In this document: one piece after another, positions 33,009 through 39,770 of the stretch | How positions within the stretch are numbered: position 1 is the first letter of the stretch | How the letters are laid out: each line of letters starts with the position of its first letter | Source: an uncultured Bacillota bacterium | GTDB taxonomy: Bacteria > Bacillota_I > Bacilli_A > RFN20 > CAG-826 | Assembly: GCA_946623775.1 (NCBI GenBank) | Contig: CAMORJ010000004.1 | Location: 1-42,843, forward strand | DNA: 42,843 nucleotides | Direction: 5' to 3' | Made by a program: the position numbers and the translations under genes | The notes under the pieces: model-generated | The model's input: only the letters and a program-made list of their open reading frames with translations | What the model was told of the DNA's origin: nothing | Database searches by the model: none

Positions 33009-34025
33009 TTATTTTTCCCTTGCCTGACGCTTTTTGCCGCGTTGAATGGCTTTGGCGACTTCAGGCGAAACAGGCTCGTCTTCGCCGACGGTGATCAACG
33101 GAACTTCGACGACATTGCCCTTTGAGTCAACCGCTTTAACCGTCCTTGCGGGAGCAGGCGATGATTGCCTTCCCGCCTCAAGCGCGGCTTGTATTGCCTG
33201 CTGGTCTGCGCGCAAAGCGTCGAATTGCCCCGAGAAATATAAATAATCCAGCTCATCGCCTTTGGCACGACCATAGGAGTCGATGATATTTTCCCTCATC
33301 CTGCGGTATGTATCGGGGTCCATGGCCTGATTCATTCCCGGGACGGCGTGATCTTCGTATAGCAAGCGGACCATGGCATCGTAATCGCGATTGATCCACA
33401 TTTTGCGGAATGACTTCTTAAACGCCCTCTTTTCTTTGCCATTAAGCTTTCTCAGCATAAGGCTTCGACGAGAATAGATTGGGGAGAAGCGACCATGGAT
33501 CAACGGATCGAACCAAGAGAACATCCCTATCAACAATCCGAAACCATAGAAAGTGATTTCCGAGAACAAAATTATGAGTCGCACTATGTTGTGCACAGCG
33601 GGCGTATTATCTCCGAATATCGTAGGGAAGAAATGGAGGAAAACGTATTTAAATAGACCCGCCACCAATGCAACAGATCCGGCCAAAACAAGAAAAACCA
33701 GGAGGGGCGTGTATCCTTTTTTGCGCTTTTTCATCCATAGAACGAGGATGAAAGCGAGCAAGCCGCCAGGAACTCCCAAGATAGCCCAGCCACCAGCAAC
33801 GATGAACCTGTTGATCGTCAAGACATATACCCAGTTGTCAGTAAAAGCGACGGTCAGCTTAAATTGAGAAGCGAAGTTGATGAACGGCTGATAATACCTT
33901 GCTAAGCCATAGGAAAGGAAGGCAGCAAAGCATAGAAGGAAAACAAAAATGCCCATAACGGGGATGGCAACCCGATTTCGCGACGGCCTGCCGTCCTCGA
34001 GCAATTTCTCTGTGACCATTGCCAT
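33009..34025 (-). CDS. multi-pass membrane protein with cytoplasmic tail, unknown function
   Basis: The 338-residue protein has four to five hydrophobic segments between about residues 20 and 185. A basic, helical C-terminal region of about 150 residues follows (for example KRAFKKSFRKMWINRDYDAM), ending in a charged tail. I do not recognise the family. The ATG at 34025 is preferred to a TTG at 34070 because a TAAAAT box at 34051-34056 lies between them and an AGGT precedes the ATG. The 3' end converges with pepF. A second ATG two codons later is equally possible. Confidence 0.75.
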   Translation of the reverse strand: MAMVTEKLLEDGRPSRNRVAIPVMGIFVFLLCFAAFLSYGLARYYQPFINFASQFKLTVAFTDNWVYVLTINRFIVAGGWAILGVPGGLLAFILVLWMKKRKKGYTPLLVFLVLAGSVALVAGLFKYVFLHFFPTIFGDNTPAVHNIVRLIILFSEITFYGFGLLIGMFSWFDPLIHGRFSPIYSRRSLMLRKLNGKEKRAFKKSFRKMWINRDYDAMVRLLYEDHAVPGMNQAMDPDTYRRMRENIIDSYGRAKGDELDYLYFSGQFDALRADQQAIQAALEAGRQSSPAPARTVKAVDSKGNVVEVPLITVGEDEPVSPEVAKAIQRGKKRQAREK

Positions 34026-34156
34026 GATTGAAATACCTGGGTAAAGAAAAATTTTATTTTCCTTTAACAATCATGCAACCGATTGGGCAAAATGACAAGG
34101 GTTTTAGGCTTTCTCAAGACGGCAATAAGAAGTAAAATTAGAGACGAGGTAATCAA

Positions 34157-34708
34157 ATGAAAGACCACAAGATACTTATCGCTTATTTCTCTCATGGAGG
34201 AGAGAATCTCGTCGATGACGAAATCATCGATATCGGCCCAATTGGGAACACCAAGAAAGCCGCCCAGGAATTAGCTTGTCAGCTAGAGGCTTTGGGATAC
34301 AAGCCCAACTTATTTGAAATTGACGCTCTCATCCCCTACCCCGTCAGCTACGACGAGACCAACGCTAGGGCAAGGCAGGAAAAAGAAGATGGGGCGATGC
34401 CATTGATAAAAGATGGTCCGAACAACTACGAACTTTACGATACTATTTTCCTCGGCTATCCGAACTGGTGGGGAACCGCTCCTGCGCCCGTTTTCTCTTT
34501 CTTGCGCGATCATCAGACTAAAGGAAAGACGCTGGTTCCGTTTGTCACTCACGGCGGGCAGATGTTTATGTATTCCCTGGACGACATCAAAAGCGCGGCG
34601 CCGGAAGCTGAAATCAAAAAAGGATTCGCTATCGCGGCCGCATACCTATCCGCAGCCCCGAGCGTAATAAAGGGTTGGCTAGAATCCAACAAAGACTACT
34701 TTGAATAA
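34157..34708 (+). CDS. flavodoxin family protein
   Basis: The 183-residue protein has the flavodoxin fold: ILIAYFSHGG as first strand and phosphate-loop region, IGNTKKAAQELACQL as the FMN-phosphate helix, FLGYPNWWGTAPAPVFSFL as the Trp-containing isoalloxazine loop, and LVPFVTHGGQMF. It matches the flavodoxin_4-type group, which are electron carriers or quinone-reductase-like enzymes; the partner is unknown. The ATG follows GAGGT by 6 nt, and TAAAAT at 34133-34138 is the likely -10. It is monocistronic, ending in a strong hairpin. Confidence 0.88.
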   Translation: MKDHKILIAYFSHGGENLVDDEIIDIGPIGNTKKAAQELACQLEALGYKPNLFEIDALIPYPVSYDETNARARQEKEDGAMPLIKDGPNNYELYDTIFLGYPNWWGTAPAPVFSFLRDHQTKGKTLVPFVTHGGQMFMYSLDDIKSAAPEAEIKKGFAIAAAYLSAAPSVIKGWLESNKDYFE

Positions 34709-34711
34709 TAA

Positions 34712-34760
34712 CAAAGAAGGCACCTAGAAGCGCTTAAACGCATACACGGGTGCCTTCTTT
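34712..34760. terminator. terminator of the flavodoxin gene, probably bidirectional
   Basis: AAAGAAGGCACC and GGTGCCTTCTTT form a 12-bp stem around a long loop that may fold further (GCG/CGC). T residues follow on the plus strand and the arm also ends in T residues on the minus strand. Confidence 0.8.
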
Positions 34761-34775
34761 TAATTTTTTTCGGAA

Positions 34776-35336
34776 TCACTGAACCGAGAAATAAACCTGC
34801 GTAAGACGTTCTTCCATGGTCAGATATAAATCCATCTGATTCTCTTTTTCGCGGCCTCGCATCAAGGCGACAACTTCCTGTCGAATATCGTTTGCCTCTG
34901 GAACCAAATGATAGCCAGCTTGCACATAGTCTTCGATTGAGGAAGACAAGGAACATAGATATGGAAGGTGCTTATACGCTTCTTCGCGTTTGGAGATGGA
35001 ATGAGCGAAGGCACAATAAAGAATCGCCATATCGCACATGGGCGAATTTTCTTCTGGGAATGGATAAACTATATCGGTTTCTTCGGATTGAACCCGCCTC
35101 AATTTGTAAAGCTCATAGGCTTTGTATGGCAGAACAGATAACAACTCTTGCTGCATATACATCTCATCGAGAAGGCCATACAAAAATGCAAATACCTCGT
35201 AAAAGCCTGGCGCTTGCGCTTCTCTCCCAACCTTCGATATGAAATCGTCTTCAATCAAGCGAACCAAAACACCAAATCGTCCTGCTTCGGACAAAATGTC
35301 CTCTTCTTGCATGGGTGTTAGGAGTGTATCTTCCAT
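34776..35336 (-). CDS. helical protein of unknown function
   Basis: The 186-residue protein is predicted soluble and nearly all helical, acidic, with no signal peptide or catalytic motif that I recognise. Phrases such as DMAILYCAFAHSISKREEAY suggest a tetratricopeptide-like or other helical bundle, but no repeat period is clear. No ribosome site precedes the ATG; a TAAAAT box 12 nt upstream implies a leader of about 5 nt. It is flanked by terminators on both sides and is therefore transcribed alone. It is AT-richer than the genes to the left. Confidence 0.65.
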   Translation of the reverse strand: MEDTLLTPMQEEDILSEAGRFGVLVRLIEDDFISKVGREAQAPGFYEVFAFLYGLLDEMYMQQELLSVLPYKAYELYKLRRVQSEETDIVYPFPEENSPMCDMAILYCAFAHSISKREEAYKHLPYLCSLSSSIEDYVQAGYHLVPEANDIRQEVVALMRGREKENQMDLYLTMEERLTQVYFSVQ

Positions 35337-35420
35337 ATCTATAAATGAATTTTAAGCGAAATGTGCAAAGTTTCCACTATTAATTCAGCAGCAAGTAATC
35401 ATTGCATTTGATGCGCCGAA

Positions 35421-35444
35421 GAAAAAGCCCGCATTTTAGCGGGC
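35421..35444 (-). terminator. terminator of the 279-residue protein gene
   Basis: GCCCGC and GCGGGC form a 6-bp stem, followed on the minus strand by TTTTTC. It starts 12 nt after the stop at 35456. Confidence 0.8.
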
Positions 35445-35455
35445 CGGTCGTAATA

Positions 35456-36295
35456 TCATTGCTTGACTTTGACTTTTGTAAAGAAAGGCTGGACCCTAAG
35501 TTGGGCTTCTCCGGTATAAACAGGAATTTTAGTAACGCCTTTTTTATTTAGCGACGGCATGCGGAATCTGCCTTGGACGATTCCAATGATGTCGGCTTGC
35601 ATATGATTGTCCACGGATCCTTCGGGCAGTTCCATGGTAAACTGCTTTCTCATTCTGTCGCCGCCTTGGTTGCGAGCGCCGATAACATGAGACTTCTTTT
35701 CCGCTTTCGCGTCCACCAGGATAAAGCCAAACCACGCATCCGGATCCGTGATATTGGTGATGTCAAAACCAACTTTGACCAAGAATATTTTGCGTGTCCT
35801 ATCATGAACTACTTCCGGATCCACATATAAAGAAATGCTGGTGTTGCCGATTGTTTTGCTGACGGTTGTGCCAGCGCCAGCGCCAATTTTATCGTAATCG
35901 ATTCGGAGATACGCTTCGTTGAAACCGTCGTATTTCAGCGCTGCAGCAAGTTTGGAAACCATCAGATTGTAAAGCATCGTCCCGGCTTGGACGGAATAGT
36001 ACTCCTCATCCTCGAAATAATAATGGATGCGGCCGAACAATTCCGCCTGTTTGGTTACATAAAGGAGCAAATAACGCAGGGAGCCTTCCAAATCCAAAAG
36101 GCTGGCTTTCGGGGACAGGATGCATGCATTCACAACTCCGGCCAAATAGCAGATGTGCGAGGCGAGAGTCGACTTGAATTTCTCCAGTGCGCCATCGCAG
36201 GAATACTGAATGAGCGCATTCAAATTGCCGACGGCCTTCTCGCCTTTCAAGAGCAGTCCAAGAGATTGGTCTGTTGAGTCACTTTTGACAATCAT
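35456..36295 (-). CDS. conserved-looking protein of unknown function
   Basis: The 279-residue soluble protein begins MIVKSDSTDQSLGLLLKG. The first half (to about 150) is helical and the second half is beta-rich, ending basic (FFTKVKVKQ). The region DAWFGFILVDAKAEKKSHV lies in the second half. I do not recognise the family and see no catalytic motif or signal peptide. The start at 36295 is chosen because TATAAT lies exactly 6 nt upstream with ATGACA 16 nt before it; a longer reading to 36313 would run through the promoter. It is divergent from the S4 protein gene, 99 nt apart. Confidence 0.7.
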   Translation of the reverse strand: MIVKSDSTDQSLGLLLKGEKAVGNLNALIQYSCDGALEKFKSTLASHICYLAGVVNACILSPKASLLDLEGSLRYLLLYVTKQAELFGRIHYYFEDEEYYSVQAGTMLYNLMVSKLAAALKYDGFNEAYLRIDYDKIGAGAGTTVSKTIGNTSISLYVDPEVVHDRTRKIFLVKVGFDITNITDPDAWFGFILVDAKAEKKSHVIGARNQGGDRMRKQFTMELPEGSVDNHMQADIIGIVQGRFRMPSLNKKGVTKIPVYTGEAQLRVQPFFTKVKVKQ

Positions 36296-36301
36296 GGCTA
36301 A

Positions 36302-36329
36302 ATTATAACCCAAACAGGCATGTTGTCAT
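36302..36329 (-). promoter_or_regulatory. promoter of the 279-residue protein gene, leaderless type
   Basis: On the minus strand ATGACA and TATAAT are separated by 16 nt. TATAAT is followed by TTAGCC and the ATG at 36295, a gap of 6 nt, with no ribosome site. Confidence 0.7.
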
Positions 36330-36382
36330 TCTATATTCTCTTAAAGAATAGGATTCTTCGAGCGTTCAAAACATGCGAATGC

Positions 36383-36388
36383 TAATAT
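36383..36388 (+). promoter_or_regulatory. -10 box of the YlmH-like gene, leaderless type
   Basis: TAATAT is followed by AGTTTC and the ATG at 36395, a gap of 6 nt. No ribosome site and no clear -35 are seen. Confidence 0.55.
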
Positions 36389-36394
36389 AGTTTC

Positions 36395-37153
36395 ATGGAT
36401 CCACATGAGATTGCGCATATAAAAGAGTTGTCCAGCGTGGCCTTGGAAAAAGGGTTTTTGACAGCTAGTCATTTTCTAAGGCCGGAAGAGATCGACGATG
36501 TGAGGGCATTGCATCTGAACAATGTCATTTTCATCGGTGGGCACGACGATTATGAACGTGGCATCGCCGTATTTTTACCAGACTATTTGTCCGCGGCGGA
36601 GGCCATGAAAAACGAAGCCGAGGACAATCAGCTAATTTGCTGCATGAAGATTGATGTATTGGGCGGAAGGTTTGCAGGAAAGCTTACGCATCGCGATTTT
36701 CTTGGCGCGATTCTATCGCTTGGGGTAAAACGTGAATTCGTTGGGGATATTCTTTTCGACAAAGGAATCGCTTACGTTTTCGTTTTATCCTCCATTGCTC
36801 CCGAAATAGAAAACGGGCTGTCGCAAGCGAAGCACGAGAAACTCTCCGTTGAACGCATCCCCTGCTCCGACTGCCCCGCAAAAGTCGTTTTCACGAAAAA
36901 GGAGCTACCCGTGTCATCGTTAAGACTCGATTTGGCAGTTGCATCAGCCTTCCATTTGTCGAGAGAAGAAGCAAAGCGAACCATTGAAGGCGGATTGGTA
37001 ATGGTGGGCGGTTTGGAAAGAATAGAGCCATCAACCCCTCTCAAAGAAGGAATGCGAATCTCGCTTAAAGGGCACGGCAAATTCATTTATTCGGGAGTAA
37101 CTGGGCAATCCAAAAAAGGTAAAACGATCATTGAAATCGCTATCTATAAATAA
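36395..37153 (+). CDS. ylmH: YlmH-like S4-domain RNA-binding protein
   Basis: The 252-residue protein matches YlmH, an RNA-binding protein associated with ribosome rescue and cell division clusters in Bacillota. The N-terminal two domains (about 1-170) include FIGGHDDYERGIAVFLPDY and DFLGAILSLGVKREFVGDIL, both typical of YlmH. The C-terminal S4 domain (about 178-252) begins SLRLDLAVASAFHLSREEAK and continues with IEGGLVMVGG. No division genes (sepF, divIVA) are adjacent here, unlike the usual order. It is probably translated from a leaderless mRNA. Confidence 0.9.
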   Translation: MDPHEIAHIKELSSVALEKGFLTASHFLRPEEIDDVRALHLNNVIFIGGHDDYERGIAVFLPDYLSAAEAMKNEAEDNQLICCMKIDVLGGRFAGKLTHRDFLGAILSLGVKREFVGDILFDKGIAYVFVLSSIAPEIENGLSQAKHEKLSVERIPCSDCPAKVVFTKKELPVSSLRLDLAVASAFHLSREEAKRTIEGGLVMVGGLERIEPSTPLKEGMRISLKGHGKFIYSGVTGQSKKGKTIIEIAIYK

Positions 37154-37179
37154 TCGTTTTATTGATGGTCCCGTTGTCG

Positions 37180-37185
37180 CATAAT
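37180..37185 (+). promoter_or_regulatory. -10 box of the HAD hydrolase gene, leaderless type
   Basis: CATAAT is followed by GAACCC and the ATG at 37192, a gap of 6 nt. No ribosome site and no good -35 are seen. Confidence 0.55.
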
Positions 37186-37191
37186 GAACCC

Positions 37192-37836
37192 ATGAATTTT
37201 GAAACAGTGGTTTTTGATTACAACGGGACCTTAATCGACGATACCGATTTGTGTCATGAGCTTTTGAATAAGCTTCTGACCCTTAGGGGGCACCCGACCG
37301 TTACCAGAGAGCGCTATCTTGATATATTCCAATTCCCTATAAAGTCATATTATGTGGCGGCAGGTTTCGATTTCGCCACCGGGCGTGACGAATATGAGCC
37401 GTTGGCGAGGATCTTTACCGATGACTATCTGGCCCGCTATCCGAAAGAATGCCATTTATTCGATGATGTAATCTCTAGTTTTCAATCGCTTAAAGGAAAA
37501 GAGCTTCTGGTAATTTCGGCAACAGACCAACAATATCTGGACGAAGAGCTGAAACATTACGGCATCTGGGAGTATCTAACCGCCGCAGTGGGAATCAAAG
37601 GGATTGAAATCAATTCAAAATTAAAAGAGGCCGTATCTTATTTTTCTAATCATCCGCACGATATGGAAAAAGTTCTTTTCGTCGGAGACACCGACCATGA
37701 TGTGGAAGTGGCCAGAGCCATCGGGGCAAGGATTGCTTTGATTTCGAGGGGCCATCAATCCATAGAAAGACTTCAAAAAGCCAAACCAAACTTTATTTTC
37801 GGGTCAATCGAAGAAATGGTTAAAAACCTGTTTTAA
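37192..37836 (+). CDS. HAD superfamily hydrolase, phosphoglycolate phosphatase-like
   Basis: The 214-residue protein has the HAD motifs: VVFDYNGTLIDD (motif I, nucleophile Asp near residue 8), LLVISATDQ (motif II), a Lys in SKLKEAVSYF (motif III) and FVGDTDHDVEVARAIGA (motif IV). A helical cap lies between motifs I and II. Motif I is DxN rather than the usual DxD, so the second Asp, the general acid in most phosphatases, is Asn; this variant occurs in a recognised subset of HAD proteins and may change the reaction. The substrate is unknown. The start at 37192 is fixed by the CATAAT box; an upstream TTG at 37162 is less likely. Confidence 0.9.
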   Translation: MNFETVVFDYNGTLIDDTDLCHELLNKLLTLRGHPTVTRERYLDIFQFPIKSYYVAAGFDFATGRDEYEPLARIFTDDYLARYPKECHLFDDVISSFQSLKGKELLVISATDQQYLDEELKHYGIWEYLTAAVGIKGIEINSKLKEAVSYFSNHPHDMEKVLFVGDTDHDVEVARAIGARIALISRGHQSIERLQKAKPNFIFGSIEEMVKNLF

Positions 37837-38285
37837 TTTTCAAACAATCCGTCAATCTTCTTAAACTCACCGAGGAGCTCTTCCTCGGTTTTTTGTTGAA
37901 CCAAAAGCGAGTGTGCAAGGTCAATGTATTCCTGCTCGGGATTCTCACGAAGAACGGAAATCTCTTTTTTTATAAATTCGATAGTTTCAGAGTTTGGAGG
38001 AAAGCGATCATTCTCATCGTGAGAAAGAAGGAAGAAAACGTTCGCGATAGGCTCGGCAGGAAAATCAATGACTTCATTATTTGATGAGGAAATTTGATTC
38101 TTTAAAGTCAATTCAAGAATCATTTCGTTCATAGCATTGAATTCATTCTTGGAAAGATCGGCGTCTGACAACAAACAGGCAGCCGCATGGTAAGCAATCC
38201 TTTTGTCATCAAGTTGCAAATCGAGTCCTTCGCGCTGATCCGCGATGCATTGAATTAAAGAGGAATAAAGTTTTATGAGTTCCAT
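37833..38285 (-). CDS. small helical protein of unknown function
   Basis: The 150-residue protein begins MELIKLYSSLIQCIADQREG, is acidic and helical, and has no motif, signal or membrane segment that I recognise. The start at 38285 has a GGAG ribosome site at 7-nt spacing; an upstream reading to 38351 lacks one. It lies about 100 nt downstream of the second XRE gene on the same strand, so the two may be cotranscribed. Its last bases overlap the opposing HAD stop codon, and the terminator of that HAD gene lies inside its coding sequence. Confidence 0.65.
   Translation of the reverse strand: MELIKLYSSLIQCIADQREGLDLQLDDKRIAYHAAACLLSDADLSKNEFNAMNEMILELTLKNQISSSNNEVIDFPAEPIANVFFLLSHDENDRFPPNSETIEFIKKEISVLRENPEQEYIDLAHSLLVQQKTEEELLGEFKKIDGLFEN
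37869..37894 (+). terminator. terminator of the HAD gene, inside the opposing gene
   Basis: ACCGAGGA and TCCTCGGT form a perfect 8-bp stem with loop GCTCT, followed by six T residues on the plus strand. It starts 33 nt after the HAD stop and is antisense to the 3' coding region of the minus-strand gene. Confidence 0.75.
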
Positions 38286-38388
38286 ATCGTTTCTCCAGTT
38301 TCCATTCACGTTGTCGAACATAGCAGTTTTTGAAGATAACAGCCACATCAAATATGCAACGAATTTATAAAAGGCAAAAAATGGAAAA

Positions 38389-38757
38389 TTACTTCTTTTT
38401 AGGCTCTTTTATTATTGACGCAATTTGACGCTTTTTATCATAGTCCAATTCATCGCTTAAAACTGCCGATAAAATGTTTTTGTCCATCGGAGACAAAGAA
38501 CCAATATCAATCGAAATGACGTTCGATGAAGCGAGCCTGGCTTTTACTAACGAGGACTTATAACGAACCGCATTCGGATAGTTGGAGATTAGCAGACCAT
38601 CCAACGACGCGGGGATATTCCTAAGCCCACGTTCAATCTCGGAAAGATACGCAGGAGACAGACCAAGCTTGGCAGACATCATCCGGAGGCTATCTCCAGA
38701 TTCAATACGAATCCTCATCAATAATTCGCCGTATTTTGTAGGTCCTTGAATAGCCAT
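38389..38757 (-). CDS. XRE-family regulator
   Basis: The 122-residue protein has an XRE/Cro-type helix-turn-helix at about 14-60 (LRMMSAKLGLSPAYLSEIERG), followed by a short tail ending in a Lys-rich patch (EPKKK). The ATG at 38757 is preferred to an alternative at 38790 because TACTAT lies exactly 6 nt upstream with TTGTGA 17 nt before it, implying a leaderless mRNA. It could regulate itself and the small downstream gene. It resembles phage or toxin-antitoxin regulators, but neither a phage nor a toxin is visible. Confidence 0.85.
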   Translation of the reverse strand: MAIQGPTKYGELLMRIRIESGDSLRMMSAKLGLSPAYLSEIERGLRNIPASLDGLLISNYPNAVRYKSSLVKARLASSNVISIDIGSLSPMDKNILSAVLSDELDYDKKRQIASIIKEPKKK

Positions 38758-38763
38758 GCAAAT

Positions 38764-38792
38764 ATAGTAATACAAATGCGTTTTGTTCACAA
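38764..38792 (-). promoter_or_regulatory. promoter of the second XRE gene, leaderless type
   Basis: On the minus strand TTGTGA and TACTAT are separated by 17 nt. TACTAT is followed by ATTTGC and the ATG at 38757, a gap of 6 nt. Confidence 0.55.
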
Positions 38793-39316
38793 GTTGTAAA
38801 CGGAGTTCTCAGGTGTTTTTCGGTGTTGGAAAAAACACAATTTATGACCGACTATCAAACTTTATGTCCAATGAGTAATCGACAAATTGTTGAGCATAGA
38901 TTTTGGTTAAATAAAGCAAAGCACAACACACTATTAGCCCAAAATAATGAATTAAAGAAGTAAGAGAAAAGGTCAAAGAATTGCCGAACAAGCAGAGAAG
39001 GAATAAACGTTAAAACACGGCTTAGACACAAGCTGGCTTGAATGCTAGTTCTCCATTAGAATCCAGGTTTTAGGATCTTGCGTGTGGAAGGATTCATAAC
39101 AAATTGTCATTCCAGATCATCTGTCACGATTACCTTGCTGTAGCTAAAATAGACATGAAGAATCCAATCGATGAACCGTCATTATTAGGTTGGGGTATTT
39201 AGCAACTCCCATTTTAGTTATGCATTAAAGTATCAGGCGATTCATAATCTCAGCAATGGTTTTAGTTGACAATATTTCTTGTATTATTTTTTTTGAAATT
39301 GTCGGATCGAACATCT

Positions 39317-39368
39317 AAAAGTCAAATATATAGCTTTGCTCCAGTTTGTCCATCTTTTGTAAACAGAT
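39317..39368 (+). repeat. diverged direct repeat, copy 1
   Basis: The copy runs from AAAAGTCA through TATATA and GCT to CATCTTTTGTAAACAGAT. It matches the second copy block by block with a 7-nt length difference. Confidence 0.5.
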
Positions 39369-39423
39369 AATTTGAGCTTTATGATTAATTATTAAACTTA
39401 TTTTACGGAAAGTTTATCCGATA

Positions 39424-39468
39424 GAAAGTCATTTATATATCAATGCTGTACATTTTTTGTAAACAAAT
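39424..39468 (+). repeat. diverged direct repeat, copy 2
   Basis: The copy runs from GAAAGTCA through TATATA and GCT to CATTTTTTGTAAACAAAT, about 105 nt after copy 1. TTTTGTAAACA is the best-conserved core. Confidence 0.5.
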
Positions 39469-39711
39469 CTTGATTTTGATTTTTCTTAGTTTTATTGACT
39501 TTCTTTTCCCGCCATTTTTTTCTGGTGAAATATGTATCTACGAAAATATATTCGATATCCTGCATCTTTTCCGATATTTCTCCCAAAAATCGTTTATCCG
39601 CTCCATTTTATACAATGTATAGTAATCTTTGGTTTTATTATGTATATCCGAATTTTCTACATCACTTTTATTCCTGGCTGTCTAGGTGCATTCATTTTCC
39701 CAATCAAAGGC

Positions 39712-39746
39712 ACTAAAAAAGCGGTCATTTGATGCAATGCCGCTTT
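39712..39746 (-). terminator. terminator of the znu-pfkB operon
   Basis: AAAGCGG and CCGCTTT form a 7-bp stem around a 15-nt loop, followed on the minus strand by TTTTTTAG. It starts 25 nt after the pfkB-family stop. Confidence 0.8.
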
Positions 39747-39770
39747 GATTCATTTGATTGAGTTTCCTTC

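Larger units (their letters stand above)
38793..39711. other. AT-rich intergenic region without a convincing gene
   Basis: Nearly 1 kb is clearly AT-richer than the flanking genes and shows no coding region with family motifs. The best short reading frame on the plus strand is 38844-38963 (39 codons, MTDYQTLCPMSNRQIVEHRF at its start), without a ribosome site. Frames near 39495-39732 are short, hydrophobic and run into the pfkB terminator. The region contains a diverged direct repeat (39317-39368 and 39424-39468). It may be a decayed gene, a regulatory RNA locus or an old insertion point; none is proven. Confidence 0.6.

Noticed and set aside
37833-38757. Possible toxin-antitoxin or XRE-ImmA pair
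   Set aside because: The 150-residue partner has no HExxH motif or toxin-like feature, and about 100 nt separates the genes, so only possible cotranscription is claimed.
39317-39468. Repeats as a CRISPR array
   Set aside because: There are only two diverged copies without regular spacers, and no cas gene is near.
39532-39732. A 66-codon hydrophobic frame in the AT-rich region
   Set aside because: It runs into the pfkB terminator, lacks a ribosome site, and strong hydrophobicity is expected from T-rich sequence.
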